Assembly (NCBI GenBank): GCA_965230415.1
Contig: CBDDKZ010000005.1
Span: 2,976,001-3,040,000 of the forward strand
DNA from: CBDDKZ01 sp965230415
Lineage (GTDB): Bacteria; Bacteroidota; Bacteroidia; Cytophagales; JAAEPT01
Direction of reading: 5' to 3'
DNA length: 64,000 nucleotides
The translations under genes were made by a program, and so were the position numbers. The notes under the pieces are model-generated. The model was not told the origin of the DNA and made no database searches. It saw nothing but the letters and a program-made list of their open reading frames with translations. The first letter of the stretch is position 1. Each line of letters begins with the position of its first letter. This document shows, piece by piece, positions 53,715 to 63,818 of this stretch.

Positions 53715-55143
53715 TCATTTCTTGTTTTAGGAATTGGTATAACAATCTGATACCAACGCCGGTGCCATATTTACCCCGGTAATAATCTTCCGAGCTTAAA
53801 TAGGCAGGACCCGCAATATCCAAATGTAACCAATCATAATCAATAAAATGGCTCAGGAATTTTCCAGCGGTTATAGCTCCGGCTGTCGGACCTCCCACAT
53901 TTTTTAAGTCGGCAATATCCGATTTTAATTGTTTGTCGTATTCGTTCCATAATGGAAACTCAACTAATCGTTCATGTGTTTGATAACCACAGTCCAACAA
54001 TGAATCTTTTTGCCGTTTCGGGGCATTTCCCATAAATACTATTCCTTCATGACCTAATGAATTTAATGCAGAACCCGTTAATGTGGCAATGTCTATGGTT
54101 AATTCTGGATTAAGTTCGGAGGCATAGCATAAGGCGTCAGCTAAAATAAGCCGACCTTCCGCATCGGTATTCATGACTTCTACACTTTTGTAGTTTTTCA
54201 TAAAAATTACATCACCGGGTACGAGTGCCTTATTGTTAATAGCGTTATCTGTTACAGGTATTAGGCCAATAGTCCATAAGGGGAGTTTCGTTCTGGATAA
54301 GCTGTATAACGTACCGACAACGGTAGCACCACCGGCCATATCACACTTCATGATATCCATTGAATTGTGTGTGGTTTTTAAACTCAGCCCCCCTGTATCA
54401 TAAACTACTCCTTTTCCGACAAGAATATAGGGCTTTTTGTTAACAGCATTGGTAGGTTTGTGTTCAATAATAACAAATCGCGGAGGGGTGTTGCTGGCTT
54501 TGTTTACTGCCAGCAATCCATTCATCCTGTTTGCTTTTATTTCTTCTTCATTCCAGATTTGAACATCGAGGTAGGTGTCCTTAGCGAGCATATTTACTAG
54601 ATTGGAAAATCCCTGCGTAGTTAAATGGCTGTAAGGGTCATTAACCAGGTTTCGGGCGTGGTAAACGCCGGCAAGTACTCCTTCAAGTTCTTTTATTGCT
54701 GTAGTATCAACGTTTTCTGAATCGATGTTTACCCGGATAGCATAGTCTATATTACCTTCTTTGAAACGATTGTATTTGTAGTTGCTTAACACAAGTCCTT
54801 CTATGAAAGCGTAGCATTGCGTTTTATTTTTTGTTTTGTCAAGCAGATTCAACTCCGCAGATTCACCCATAGATTTACGGATATGGGAAGCCATTACTCT
54901 CAAATCTTCGGCTACGGCATTAGGAGCAGCATCGTTGTCGGGCTTTTGGTAAACGACGAATATTTTATAGTTATACCTGTTGATTTCAACAAGTTTTTTC
55001 TCTTCTTCAAACTGATTGATAACATATTCATACTCCTGTTCATTCAATTCTTGTAAATCATCGCGTAGTACTTCCTGTAACAAATAGACAATGTGAACAT
55101 CCTCATCATTAACAGGTTTTGCGAATAAGCTAAACCGACTCAT
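53692..55143 (-). CDS. pepA: M17 leucyl aminopeptidase
   Basis: About 483 residues from the ATG at 55143 (MSRFSLFAKPVND); a TTG at 55164 is less likely. The C-terminal catalytic domain shows the M17 blocks VGKGVVYDTGGLSLK, MKCDMAGGA and NTDAEGRLILADAL carrying the two-metal ligands and the catalytic lysine and arginine. The N-terminal domain is divergent. It removes N-terminal amino acids in the cytoplasm. Divergent from rsmA. Confidence 0.9.
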   Translation of the reverse strand: MSRFSLFAKPVNDEDVHIVYLLQEVLRDDLQELNEQEYEYVINQFEEEKKLVEINRYNYKIFVVYQKPDNDAAPNAVAEDLRVMASHIRKSMGESAELNLLDKTKNKTQCYAFIEGLVLSNYKYNRFKEGNIDYAIRVNIDSENVDTTAIKELEGVLAGVYHARNLVNDPYSHLTTQGFSNLVNMLAKDTYLDVQIWNEEEIKANRMNGLLAVNKASNTPPRFVIIEHKPTNAVNKKPYILVGKGVVYDTGGLSLKTTHNSMDIMKCDMAGGATVVGTLYSLSRTKLPLWTIGLIPVTDNAINNKALVPGDVIFMKNYKSVEVMNTDAEGRLILADALCYASELNPELTIDIATLTGSALNSLGHEGIVFMGNAPKRQKDSLLDCGYQTHERLVEFPLWNEYDKQLKSDIADLKNVGGPTAGAITAGKFLSHFIDYDWLHLDIAGPAYLSSEDYYRGKYGTGVGIRLLYQFLKQEMNESRKEK

Positions 55144-55251
55144 GTTTCCAATTTTTGTTAACAAAGTAAATCATTCAGGTGCATTCATAAAACAATCATG
55201 GATAACTTTTAGTATTTTGCGCGTGGTGGGAATGTAAATTGAGTTGTGACT

Positions 55252-56025
55252 ATGGCTAAGATGGACAATGTGCGGGCTAAGAAACATTTGGGGCAGCATT
55301 TTTTGAAGGATGAAGAGATAGCCTTTAATATAGTGAAAGGGCTGAAAGCCGAATTAACTCAAACTGTTCTGGAGATAGGTCCCGGCACAGGTGTATTAAC
55401 AAAATACCTCTTAGAAATACCTCAAATAAATCTTGCATTAGCGGAAATTGATGTAGAGTCTATAGCTTTCCTGCTGGAGAAGTATCCTCAATTAAAGGAC
55501 TCTTTTTATGGGGATTTCATGCGCATGGACCTGGCGCAATTGTTTAAAGGAAAATTGGCCATCATTGGAAATTTCCCCTATAACATTTCTTCGCAAATTT
55601 TCTTTAAAGTTTTGGAAAATAGAACGCAGGTTAACGAAGTTGTCTGTATGCTGCAAAAAGAAGTTGCCGAGCGTATAGCCTCACCTCCCGGAAGTAAAAA
55701 ATACGGTATACTGAGTGTCCTTCTACAAGCCTTTTACACTGTAGAATATCTCTTCACAGTGAATGAAGATGTGTTCATACCTCCTCCGAAGGTGAAGTCT
55801 GGTGTGATACGCCTGAAACGCAACAGTGTTCAAAGACTTTCGTGCGATGAACAACTATTTAAGAGAATAGTAAAACAAGGTTTTAATAATAGACGTAAGA
55901 CATTGCGCAACGCATTAAAAAGTCTAAATTTGCCCTTGGATAAAATGCCTGAAGATTTGTTAAATAAAAGGGCCGAACAACTGTCTGTTGCGAACTTTGT
56001 CACATTGGCGGTAGCGGCTCAATAG
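55252..56025 (+). CDS. rsmA: 16S rRNA dimethyladenosine transferase (KsgA)
   Basis: 257 residues from the ATG at 55252; a GTG at 55246 and an ATG at 55261 are alternatives. Conserved features are KKHLGQHFLKDEEIA, the AdoMet loop VLEIGPGTGVLTKYL and the catalytic NFPYNISSQI. It dimethylates two adjacent adenosines in helix 45 of 16S rRNA. mgtE follows after 11 bases. Confidence 0.95.
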   Translation: MAKMDNVRAKKHLGQHFLKDEEIAFNIVKGLKAELTQTVLEIGPGTGVLTKYLLEIPQINLALAEIDVESIAFLLEKYPQLKDSFYGDFMRMDLAQLFKGKLAIIGNFPYNISSQIFFKVLENRTQVNEVVCMLQKEVAERIASPPGSKKYGILSVLLQAFYTVEYLFTVNEDVFIPPPKVKSGVIRLKRNSVQRLSCDEQLFKRIVKQGFNNRRKTLRNALKSLNLPLDKMPEDLLNKRAEQLSVANFVTLAVAAQ

Positions 56026-56036
56026 CTATTCTAAAT

Positions 56037-57398
56037 ATGCAATTTGAACTTACCAAAGCATTTATTGAACAAATTGAAACGGCTGTAGCGGCTTCAGATC
56101 AACAGTTTATTCGCGATCAGCTGGATGGTATGCATGCTGCTGACATCAATTCTATTTTGATGAAGCTGGACACTGAACAGTCGAAGTTCATTATTCAACT
56201 ACTAGATGATATCATTTGCGCTGAAATTCTCAGCGATTTGGATTCTGATATCAGAACAAAGTTCCTCAAATCATTTGAACCTCCCGAAATAGCCCGTTAC
56301 ATCTCTGAAATGGATTCAGATGATGCTGCCGATATAATAAACGAACAAAAAGCCAAAGTCCGTTCGGAGATAATTAAGGAATTACCAGACGACAACAACA
56401 CGGAAAATATTCTTGATTTGTTGCGTTATGAGGAAGATACGGCAGGTGGGCTTATGGCAAAGGAGCTTATAAAAGCCGATTATGACTGGACGGTAAATCA
56501 GTGCATTGATGAAATCAGAAAACAGGCAGAGAACGTAGAGAAAATTTTCTCTATTTATGTTGTTGACGGTAAAGACCGCCTCAAAGGAATTGTCTCATTA
56601 AAAAAGTTAATTCTATCGGTGGGTAGTTCCAAAGTGGCCGATATTTTCGAAGATAGTATTGTCTCTGTAGATGCATTCGATGATGAAGACCATGTATCCA
56701 ATGTGATGCGTAAGTACGATCTGGTAGCTGTTCCCGTTATCAATTTTCAAGGTAAGTTAGTAGGACGCATTACAATCGACGATGTCGTAGATGTAATTGA
56801 TGAACATGCCGAAATAGAACGTAATTTAATGGGGGGTATGACCGAGTCCGTTGAGTCGAGCGATACGGTGTGGATGCTAACTAGAGCACGTTTGCCTTGG
56901 TTGATTATTGGAATGGCAGGAGGATTGTTAGGCGCTCAGCTTATTGGGCTCTTCGAAGAACAATTGAGAATAATACCCACTATGGCCTTTTTTATTCCTC
57001 TTATAATGGCAACGGGAGGTAATGCCGGTATACAATCATCGACAATTGTAGTACAAAGTCTGGCAGGAGGAGATACTTTTAGCAAAGGAATTTATCGTCA
57101 GTTTATGAAATCTTTAATCGTTGCAGTAGTTAATGGCCTTGCCATAGCAATATTAGTACTCATTTTTAATATGATATTTAATGCTTTTGATATTTCACTG
57201 GTAGTAGCTATATCACTTTTTTGTGTGGTTGTTTTGGCCTCTCTTGTAGGTACGGTAACACCTCTGGTACTGGATCGTTTGAAAATTAATCCAGCCCTTG
57301 CTTCTGGTCCGTTTATTACTACATTTAACGATTTGTTGGGAATAGCGGTTTATTTTACGATTGCAGAACTATTGCTTACGAATTTAAATGTTCAATAA
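56037..57398 (+). CDS. mgtE: MgtE-type magnesium transporter
   Basis: 453 residues in MgtE order: acidic N-domain helices (about 1-130), two CBS domains (about 135-260; HVSNVMRKYDLVAVPV), a plug helix and five membrane helices with the pore signature ATGGNAGIQSSTIVVQSLA. It imports Mg2+ under control of cytoplasmic Mg2+ binding to the N and CBS domains. Confidence 0.93.
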   Translation: MQFELTKAFIEQIETAVAASDQQFIRDQLDGMHAADINSILMKLDTEQSKFIIQLLDDIICAEILSDLDSDIRTKFLKSFEPPEIARYISEMDSDDAADIINEQKAKVRSEIIKELPDDNNTENILDLLRYEEDTAGGLMAKELIKADYDWTVNQCIDEIRKQAENVEKIFSIYVVDGKDRLKGIVSLKKLILSVGSSKVADIFEDSIVSVDAFDDEDHVSNVMRKYDLVAVPVINFQGKLVGRITIDDVVDVIDEHAEIERNLMGGMTESVESSDTVWMLTRARLPWLIIGMAGGLLGAQLIGLFEEQLRIIPTMAFFIPLIMATGGNAGIQSSTIVVQSLAGGDTFSKGIYRQFMKSLIVAVVNGLAIAILVLIFNMIFNAFDISLVVAISLFCVVVLASLVGTVTPLVLDRLKINPALASGPFITTFNDLLGIAVYFTIAELLLTNLNVQ

Positions 57399-57404
57399 AC
57401 AGAC

Positions 57405-58340
57405 ATGGATAAAAAGTGCTTAATCATAGATGATTTGCATGAGTCTATTATTCCGATGTTGGAAGGTTCGGGATTTGAAGTTAATTATCACCCCAAAATT
57501 AAACGAGCCGAAATTCTTCGAATTATACACGAATATGATGGATTGTTGGTACGAAGTAAAACTTATATCAACGACGAAATCCTGGATGCAGGAAAAAAAC
57601 TGAAATTTATTGGCAGAGCAGGGGCAGGGATTGACCAGATTGATATTAATGAAGTTGAAAAAAGAGGAATAGCTTTAGTCAATGCTCCAGAAGGCAATAG
57701 AGATGCGGTGGCTGAGCATGTAGTCGGTGCCATATTGAATTTACTGAACAATATAACCCTTTCCAACGAACAGGTGCGCTCTTACGTTTGGGATAGAGAG
57801 GGCAACAGAGGTCATGAATTGGGACCTATGACTGTTGCCATTATTGGTTATGGCTATATGGGTAAAGCAACTGCGAGGCGCTTAGCGGCTTTTGGTTGTA
57901 CATTATTGGCTTACGATAAGTTTAAAACAAACTATGGAGATGAATATGCCAGGCAGGCACGACTGGAAGAAGTTTATGAGCAAGCCGATTTGGTGAGCCT
58001 GCATTTTCCACTTACTGCCGTCTCACGTGGAAGTATCGATTTGGCATTTTTCAGAAGTTTCAGGAAACCTATTTGGTTTGTGAATTCTGCGCGTGGAGAG
58101 TTGGTGAGTTTTGAAACTATTAACAGCGCCTTTGAGGAAGGGTTGTTACGAGGAGCGGTCTTGGATGTTATTGAAAATGAGAGATTTGATACTTATAGCG
58201 AGCGTCAAAGAAAAGAGTTCGAATTTTTGGTCCAGAATAAATCTGTACTGTTTACTCCTCATGTAGCCGGTTGGACATTTGAATCACATGTCAGAATTAA
58301 TGAGGTTTTGCACAGCAAGATCAAAGGCCTTGGTCTTTAG
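57405..58340 (+). CDS. D-3-phosphoglycerate dehydrogenase-like 2-hydroxyacid dehydrogenase
   Basis: 311 residues with the NAD-binding GYGYMGKATARRL and the 2-hydroxyacid dehydrogenase triad: Arg in NSARGELVS, Glu in VIENERFDT and His in TPHVAGWTFES. No C-terminal ACT domain. The short form resembles the SerA group of Bacteroidota, but activity on other 2-hydroxyacids is possible. It starts 6 bases after mgtE. Confidence 0.85.
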   Translation: MDKKCLIIDDLHESIIPMLEGSGFEVNYHPKIKRAEILRIIHEYDGLLVRSKTYINDEILDAGKKLKFIGRAGAGIDQIDINEVEKRGIALVNAPEGNRDAVAEHVVGAILNLLNNITLSNEQVRSYVWDREGNRGHELGPMTVAIIGYGYMGKATARRLAAFGCTLLAYDKFKTNYGDEYARQARLEEVYEQADLVSLHFPLTAVSRGSIDLAFFRSFRKPIWFVNSARGELVSFETINSAFEEGLLRGAVLDVIENERFDTYSERQRKEFEFLVQNKSVLFTPHVAGWTFESHVRINEVLHSKIKGLGL

Positions 58341-58380
58341 ACTTATTAAAAACTGTTGTTGCTTCTTGTCCGGGTATCAA

Positions 58381-58411
58381 TTGCGATTTATATTAAAAAT
58401 ACGTATGTTTG
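58381..58411 (+). promoter_or_regulatory. greA promoter of Bacteroidota type
   Basis: TTG (58381-58383), a 20-base spacer and TATGTTTG (58404-58411) match the TTG / TAnnTTTG consensus. Transcription would start about 58417-58420, only a few bases before the hairpin at 58423. Confidence 0.7.
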
Positions 58412-58422
58412 TAAAACTAACT

Positions 58423-58463
58423 GAACGGACATCAAATTAATCATTTGAGTCCGTTCTTTTTTT
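58423..58463 (+). terminator. intrinsic terminator in the greA leader
   Basis: GAACGGAC-a-TCAAAT (58423-58437), loop TAATC, ATTTGAGTCCGTTC (58443-58456), then seven T residues (58457-58463). It lies 23 bases before the greA ATG and after its likely promoter. It may end the upstream mgtE operon and also attenuate greA. Confidence 0.88.
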
Positions 58464-58486
58464 ATAGCTAAAAACAAAAGAGTTCT

Positions 58487-58960
58487 ATGTCAAAATACAC
58501 TTATTTTACGAAAGAGGGTTTGCAAAGAATGAACGATGAACTTCGTGAATTAAAGACGAAAGGACGTGCCGACATGGCTAAACAGATTGCAGAAGCGCGT
58601 GACAAGGGAGATTTGAGTGAAAATGCAGAATACGATGCCGCTAAAGATGCTCAGGGCCTGTTAGAAATGAAAATTTCTGAATTAGAGAATAAAATTGCTA
58701 ATGCACGCATTATCGATGAATCAAACATTGATACATCGAAAGTGGCGATACTTTCCATTGTAAAAATTAAAAACAAAGCCAATGGAATGGAATTAACTTA
58801 TACCTTAGTTCCTGAAGAAGATGCCAACTTAAAAGAAAATAAAATATCAATTAAGTCTCCTATTGCTATGGGGCTTTTAGGAAAGAAAGTGGGTGAAACA
58901 GCAGAAGTTAAAGTACCTGCCGGCAAGATGGAATTAGAAGTAGTTGATATACAAAGATAA
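58487..58960 (+). CDS. greA: transcription elongation factor GreA
   Basis: 157 residues: an N-terminal coiled coil with the acidic tip GDLSENAEYDAAKDAQ that reaches the RNA polymerase active site, and a C-terminal FKBP-like domain (SPIAMGLLGKKVGETAEV). It stimulates cleavage of backtracked RNA. Its stop codon shares one base with the start of the HIT gene. Confidence 0.95.
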   Translation: MSKYTYFTKEGLQRMNDELRELKTKGRADMAKQIAEARDKGDLSENAEYDAAKDAQGLLEMKISELENKIANARIIDESNIDTSKVAILSIVKIKNKANGMELTYTLVPEEDANLKENKISIKSPIAMGLLGKKVGETAEVKVPAGKMELEVVDIQR

Positions 58961-59352
58961 TGGCATCTATATTTAGCAAAATTGTAAATGGAGCTATTCC
59001 CTGCTTTAAAATAGCTGAGGATGAACTCAATTTCGCTTTTTTAGATATTAGCCCGCTTCGTGCCGGTCACGTTTTAGTAATACCTAAGCGCGAAGTGGAC
59101 TATATATATGATCTTGATGATGCAGCATTAAGTGCTTTGAATATTTTTGCAAAAAAAATCGCTGTAGCAATGAAGAAGGCTATTACTTGTCGTCGCATCG
59201 GTATCACTGTAATTGGTCTTGAGGTTCCGCATGCTCATATTCATCTTATTCCAATCGATAACATAGATGATATGAACTTTTCCAAACCAATATTGGAACT
59301 TAGTGAAGAAGAGATGTCTTCAATTCGCGACTCTATAACTCAGTATTTATAA
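58960..59352 (+). CDS. HIT-family nucleotide hydrolase/transferase
   Basis: 130 residues with the histidine triad VPHAHIHLIPI and the N-terminal SIFSKIVNGAIPCFKIAED typical of HINT-like proteins acting on nucleotide phosphoramidates or AppNp substrates. It overlaps greA by one base and ends 3 bases from the convergent transglutaminase-like gene. Confidence 0.9.
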   Translation: MASIFSKIVNGAIPCFKIAEDELNFAFLDISPLRAGHVLVIPKREVDYIYDLDDAALSALNIFAKKIAVAMKKAITCRRIGITVIGLEVPHAHIHLIPIDNIDDMNFSKPILELSEEEMSSIRDSITQYL

Positions 59353-59355
59353 GTG

Positions 59356-62300
59356 CTACCGGGTTAATACCGGTATGAGTGTAGCGTCCGCATCTAAAAG
59401 TTGAAAGTAAAACGATTTTAAGTTTTCAAATTCCTTCCCGCTTACAAATTGCTGGTTAAATAACTGTGTTTTTTCAATTTGTAAACCTGAATTCGTCGGT
59501 TTAAAACTTACTTCATAAGATCCTAAAACATTGTCTATTGAAATGTCAGCAGGTGTTTTTGCTAAATGGTAATTATCCGGGAAATTTAAAGTAATAGTTT
59601 GATGAGTAGGTTGTATTTCTGTGATTTTACCGAGGTCTATACCGTTAATTCGGTGCTCGCTTGAGAACACCGCATTATATTCGGTATTGGTAATATAAGG
59701 AACCGGAAAAACGATGTAATCCAAAACCCGCTGCGTAAAAGCTTTCGCTTCAAATTTATAGTTTATATGGAGTGGTGTGGATATATCTTCCAGGTTTTCG
59801 AAACTGTATGAAATGAGTTCCTGGTGATCAAATTTTCCGCTACCTGTATGATCTATGATGAAATTTTTGCGTTCTTCTTCATTTAAGCGAGTCAAAGTTT
59901 CTCTTAGGTTACCACCCGCGTAGCCAGGATAGATAGCTTTGACATCAATTAGAATACTGCGGTCTTTGTTTAGAGAAGCATCAATTTTTAGATCGATTAA
60001 ATTTTTGTTTTTGTCCAAGTGGTCATTTGGTAGTCTGAATGTTTTGGTAGTTCCTTCTTTGATTTTTAATCCTACGGCACCGACGTCCGTGTTTAGTAGT
60101 ACCTGATGAGGGAAATAATCTGAAGTAAGGTCAACAAAATGAGTTTTTCCATGTAAATCGTACCCTACAATTACATGATCGAAGTAAATAGAAGGTAAAA
60201 TTTCTGCATGATCGTAGTGATTTGATTTTACTAATACGTAATAAGCTTCATAGCCCAGGTATCTGAGCATAGTGATCATCATGGTGGCAACATCTTTGCA
60301 GTCTCCGATTTTTGCCGAACAGGTGAGGTCAGGAGCTTTTGGTGTAAAATTAGACTGAAGAAACGATACATAGGAGTATTGTATCTCAGAAGTTATATAA
60401 TTGTATATTGCTTCGATAATTGCTTCGTCGTTCATAGCTGGTTTTACTATGGAGTCTATGATTTCTATAATTTCATAGTTGCTTTCCAGTTTCTTGTAAG
60501 TTTTATCAGCATACCATTCAACCAAAGGGCTCCAGTCTTTCATGGTGGAGTTCATAATGTAATTGTAAGTATCTAATTCGTCGATTTCTGCCTCTTCATT
60601 TACTTTTGCAGGAAGGTTGACCATATCCCATCTGTGGAAGTGATAGCCGCTGTCTTTTCGTGTAGTGTAACTGACATTGACACATTTTGTTAGAGAGCCG
60701 AGGTATTGTCCTGTAGGAACAGCTATTTCGAGCTTGGCTTTGTAGATAGGAGCACTAAAAGTGAAGTAGTGCATATATGCTTTTTCCATTCCCAATTCTC
60801 CGAACTTAAGTTCGTCTTTACGTGTACCTTCAATTTCGATGAGATCGCCGGGGGCCAGGTTTTTGCAAACAACATAGGAACCATTCACATCAGGACGTAT
60901 CTCAGCTCCGTTTGGTTTAATTACTTTTACATGTCCCAGTTTGCCCATGAAACTAAGGTTGCCTTCAGTCCATTCTTTTACACCGTTTTTTGACAGAATT
61001 TTGATCAGCATTTTTTGATAAATTTCATAATGCTGTGAACTATCAATGACAAAATCTTTCGCATAGAGTAATACTACTGCATCTTCATTTTTGTAGATTT
61101 TTTTCCACCCGGTATCTATTTCCGTAAGATGAGAAAATTCAGGGGTATCGAATAAGTGTTTAAACTTTTTTTGGCCTGCCAATTTCTCTATTTTGTGAAA
61201 CAAGGAGTATTGCCCACCAAAAGAATACTTTTTTGCCATGGAATATGCATTCAGGGCTTTCTGTTTATTCTGTCTGTCATCTTCTATGTCTCCGATCATT
61301 TCATAAGCTTCATAATCAAATGGTGACACCTTTAAAAGCTTACTCAAATTTTGAAGGGCTTCATCATACATTTCTTTACTATATAGAAACTTAGCCTTAT
61401 CCAGGTAATGCTTAGATTCATAAGGTTCATATTTAATCAATTCATCGTAAAGAAACAGGACTTTATTCTTGTTGTCGCTTTTCTTGTAGTGTTTTAATAG
61501 TGTGAAGTAATCGCTGTATAAAAACCGTTTATGAATATTACTTTTAGCTTCCGAAATCGTTTTCTTTTTTTCTTTATCTGATGTAGCTTCTTTTGGTTTG
61601 TTCGATTTTTCAAGTTGAAACTCCAAATAGCGTTTATGTTCCGGGAATTTTTTTATACACTGTTTAATGTAAGACTCACGTTCATCGGTGAGATTCTTGT
61701 TTTCGTAATATTTTAAATAGCTCTTTATCACATCGTAGTTAGCAGGTGTGATTGTTTCCAGTTGTTTTAGTTTAGCTACCCATTCGTCTTCTTGGTTTTT
61801 CATGTCAAGCTCCTCAAATTCTTCGAGAAGAATATCGAAAAAAGGTGTTTTTTCATGATCAATATTATTTAAGACTTCATAAACCCGTTCTATTTTTCCA
61901 TTGCGGGCATAGATTTTGGCGGCGAGGTATTTAAAAAAAGATTTCTTGGGGTTTATTCTTAGTTGCTTGACAAAATAAGCCTCTGCATCTCGAAAATTAC
62001 CATCTCTAAAAAGGGATTTGCAATAGGCATAGTAATTAAACAACTGTTCGGGACTGGCATCGATTTGAGCGCTGAAATAATTAGATGTTTTATTCTTGGA
62101 GACTACAGGCGTGTATTTTGATTCGACTGCGTATTCTTTGGAGGCAGGTGCTTTAAAACGTATAATCGTTCCGTTTTCTTTACAGATACGGAAATAGAGG
62201 GAGGCCTCGCTGAAGTTTTTTATGTAATCATAATGGCTAAATAGATAATACTTTCCTCTGCCACTGTTCATTTCAGAACTTTTTACCAAAAGTCTGTGCA

Positions 62301-63105
62301 CTCCTTTTTTCAATACCAGTGTTACTTGTTCGTTGTCCCATATCTTTTTAATAAGCTCGGGATCTTCAAAAATCAACTGATCATCCAACCATATTTTCAG
62401 AGGGTGTCTTCTTGTAATTCGGAATGTGACTTTTTGATCCACTTCACATTCAAAGAAAGAATTGGCGTAGTAAGTATTAAGCCCTTTTTCGGGTAGGTGA
62501 TTTTCGAAATAAAGGCCTCCATCGTCTTGTTGTTTATCAGGAGTGACCCAGTTTAAGTCAAAATGGCGTCTGGTGTCATATTTTTTAAGGTCGTCAAATG
62601 GTTCCAGCTCTGGTAAATATTCCTTTATGTGACCACTACCGGCAATGTTTTTGAAAGGTCCCAGATAACTCCACTTTAGATCACTACTAATAGAACTATT
62701 GATTTTTGCGGATTCATTAAACTTTCGTTGTTCTTTGCGCTGATTTCCTTCCAAAAATTTGAAAAAGGAATAATTGGGGTCTTTGGTAGTACTTAGCTCG
62801 ATTAATTGCTTGAGTGGGATTTCACAAACATGGCCAAATAATGCATAATAATGTGGCGAGTAGTGGTGACGCAGAAGCGTATTAATGGCTTTTTTATAAC
62901 GATGTTTGTCTTGCTCTACCTCCGAAAGGTATACTATTCCTAATAGGCTGTGGAGATCCGTACTATCTTTTTTGAGCTTAGCGTCAAACGATACCCGTGC
63001 TTGTTTGTTGTCGTTGTCTTTTATATAGTCCCATCCCTCATCACATTTTGAAATTACAGAGCTGAATAAGAAAATACTTAATGCTACATATTTTATGTAT
63101 TTCAA
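59356..63105 (-). CDS. secreted TPR / DUF3857 / transglutaminase-like protein (1249 aa)
   Basis: Starts at an apparent TTG that gives a signal peptide (VALSIFLFSSVISKC). Residues about 20-330 have TPR-like and jelly-roll-like strands; about 350-650 are TPR repeats (YFVKQLRINPKKSFFKYLA, LSKLLKVSPFDYEAYEM); about 670-850 are DUF3857 (KVIKPNGAEIRPD); then a transglutaminase-like domain with Cys in KIGDCKDVATMM, His in FDHVIVGYD and Asp in VDLTSDYFP. All three catalytic-type residues are present. The C terminus is another beta domain. Such proteins are common in Bacteroidota periplasm; substrate unknown. Confidence 0.85.
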   Translation of the reverse strand: MKYIKYVALSIFLFSSVISKCDEGWDYIKDNDNKQARVSFDAKLKKDSTDLHSLLGIVYLSEVEQDKHRYKKAINTLLRHHYSPHYYALFGHVCEIPLKQLIELSTTKDPNYSFFKFLEGNQRKEQRKFNESAKINSSISSDLKWSYLGPFKNIAGSGHIKEYLPELEPFDDLKKYDTRRHFDLNWVTPDKQQDDGGLYFENHLPEKGLNTYYANSFFECEVDQKVTFRITRRHPLKIWLDDQLIFEDPELIKKIWDNEQVTLVLKKGVHRLLVKSSEMNSGRGKYYLFSHYDYIKNFSEASLYFRICKENGTIIRFKAPASKEYAVESKYTPVVSKNKTSNYFSAQIDASPEQLFNYYAYCKSLFRDGNFRDAEAYFVKQLRINPKKSFFKYLAAKIYARNGKIERVYEVLNNIDHEKTPFFDILLEEFEELDMKNQEDEWVAKLKQLETITPANYDVIKSYLKYYENKNLTDERESYIKQCIKKFPEHKRYLEFQLEKSNKPKEATSDKEKKKTISEAKSNIHKRFLYSDYFTLLKHYKKSDNKNKVLFLYDELIKYEPYESKHYLDKAKFLYSKEMYDEALQNLSKLLKVSPFDYEAYEMIGDIEDDRQNKQKALNAYSMAKKYSFGGQYSLFHKIEKLAGQKKFKHLFDTPEFSHLTEIDTGWKKIYKNEDAVVLLYAKDFVIDSSQHYEIYQKMLIKILSKNGVKEWTEGNLSFMGKLGHVKVIKPNGAEIRPDVNGSYVVCKNLAPGDLIEIEGTRKDELKFGELGMEKAYMHYFTFSAPIYKAKLEIAVPTGQYLGSLTKCVNVSYTTRKDSGYHFHRWDMVNLPAKVNEEAEIDELDTYNYIMNSTMKDWSPLVEWYADKTYKKLESNYEIIEIIDSIVKPAMNDEAIIEAIYNYITSEIQYSYVSFLQSNFTPKAPDLTCSAKIGDCKDVATMMITMLRYLGYEAYYVLVKSNHYDHAEILPSIYFDHVIVGYDLHGKTHFVDLTSDYFPHQVLLNTDVGAVGLKIKEGTTKTFRLPNDHLDKNKNLIDLKIDASLNKDRSILIDVKAIYPGYAGGNLRETLTRLNEEERKNFIIDHTGSGKFDHQELISYSFENLEDISTPLHINYKFEAKAFTQRVLDYIVFPVPYITNTEYNAVFSSEHRINGIDLGKITEIQPTHQTITLNFPDNYHLAKTPADISIDNVLGSYEVSFKPTNSGLQIEKTQLFNQQFVSGKEFENLKSFYFQLLDADATLIPVLTR

Positions 63106-63131
63106 TAGGCTAGTTTTAGATTTTTCAGATA

Positions 63132-63716
63132 TTATACGCCTTCGGCAACAACTTCGGTTACTTCGTCCGGCATCATGTTTTTCAGGAGGTTTTCAATACC
63201 CGATTTTAATGTAACTGTGCTGGAAGGGCATCCGCTACATGCTCCCTGAAGCAATACTTTTACAATACCGTTGTTGTATGAGTGAAATGAGATCGCACCG
63301 CCATCACTTTCAACAGCAGGTCGTACATACTCATCAAGCAGCGATTTGATTTTTTCAACTATTTCCTGATTTTCGGTGTTGCCTTCTTCTATAATACCCA
63401 GGTCTTTGGTAATAGAAGCACTGAATACCGGTTTTTCTTCTTGGAAATATGCTTTCAGAAAGTCGCGAATTTCCGGGCTGGCCTCATACCAGTCAGCGTC
63501 TTCATTTTTTGTAATGGAAATGAAGTTGGCAGCAATGAAAACTCCTTCTACGTAGTTGAATTGTTTGAAAAGGTCGTTTGCAAGTGGACAATTTTTGGTG
63601 TCCTCGATACTTGGATAATCGATGCTTACATTTTCTAACAGGTTAAAATTAAAAACAAATTTTATCGTGTTAGGATTAGGACTGCTTTCGGTATATATAG
63701 TTATTATTTGTGTCAT
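63132..63716 (-). CDS. Nfu/NifU-like iron-sulfur cluster carrier
   Basis: 194 residues from the ATG at 63716 (MTQIITIYTESSPNPN); a further upstream start at 63746 is less likely. An N-terminal Nfu scaffold domain is followed by a NifU-type domain with the cluster-binding LQGACSGCPSSTVTLKSG. It delivers [4Fe-4S] clusters to target proteins. Confidence 0.92.
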   Translation of the reverse strand: MTQIITIYTESSPNPNTIKFVFNFNLLENVSIDYPSIEDTKNCPLANDLFKQFNYVEGVFIAANFISITKNEDADWYEASPEIRDFLKAYFQEEKPVFSASITKDLGIIEEGNTENQEIVEKIKSLLDEYVRPAVESDGGAISFHSYNNGIVKVLLQGACSGCPSSTVTLKSGIENLLKNMMPDEVTEVVAEGV

Positions 63717-63818
63717 TATTAGCTTTTTTGTTCTTTGATAAAACAAAAATTCTGTGTTAATGTTCCGTATATTACGTATTAAATATGTGCAAAATTACGA
63801 AATAGTAATTTAAGTTTA

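Noticed and set aside
63790..63797. TAATTTTG as a promoter for the Nfu gene on the minus strand
   Set aside because: It matches TAnnTTTG but there is no -33 box, and this 8-mer class is common in AT-rich DNA.
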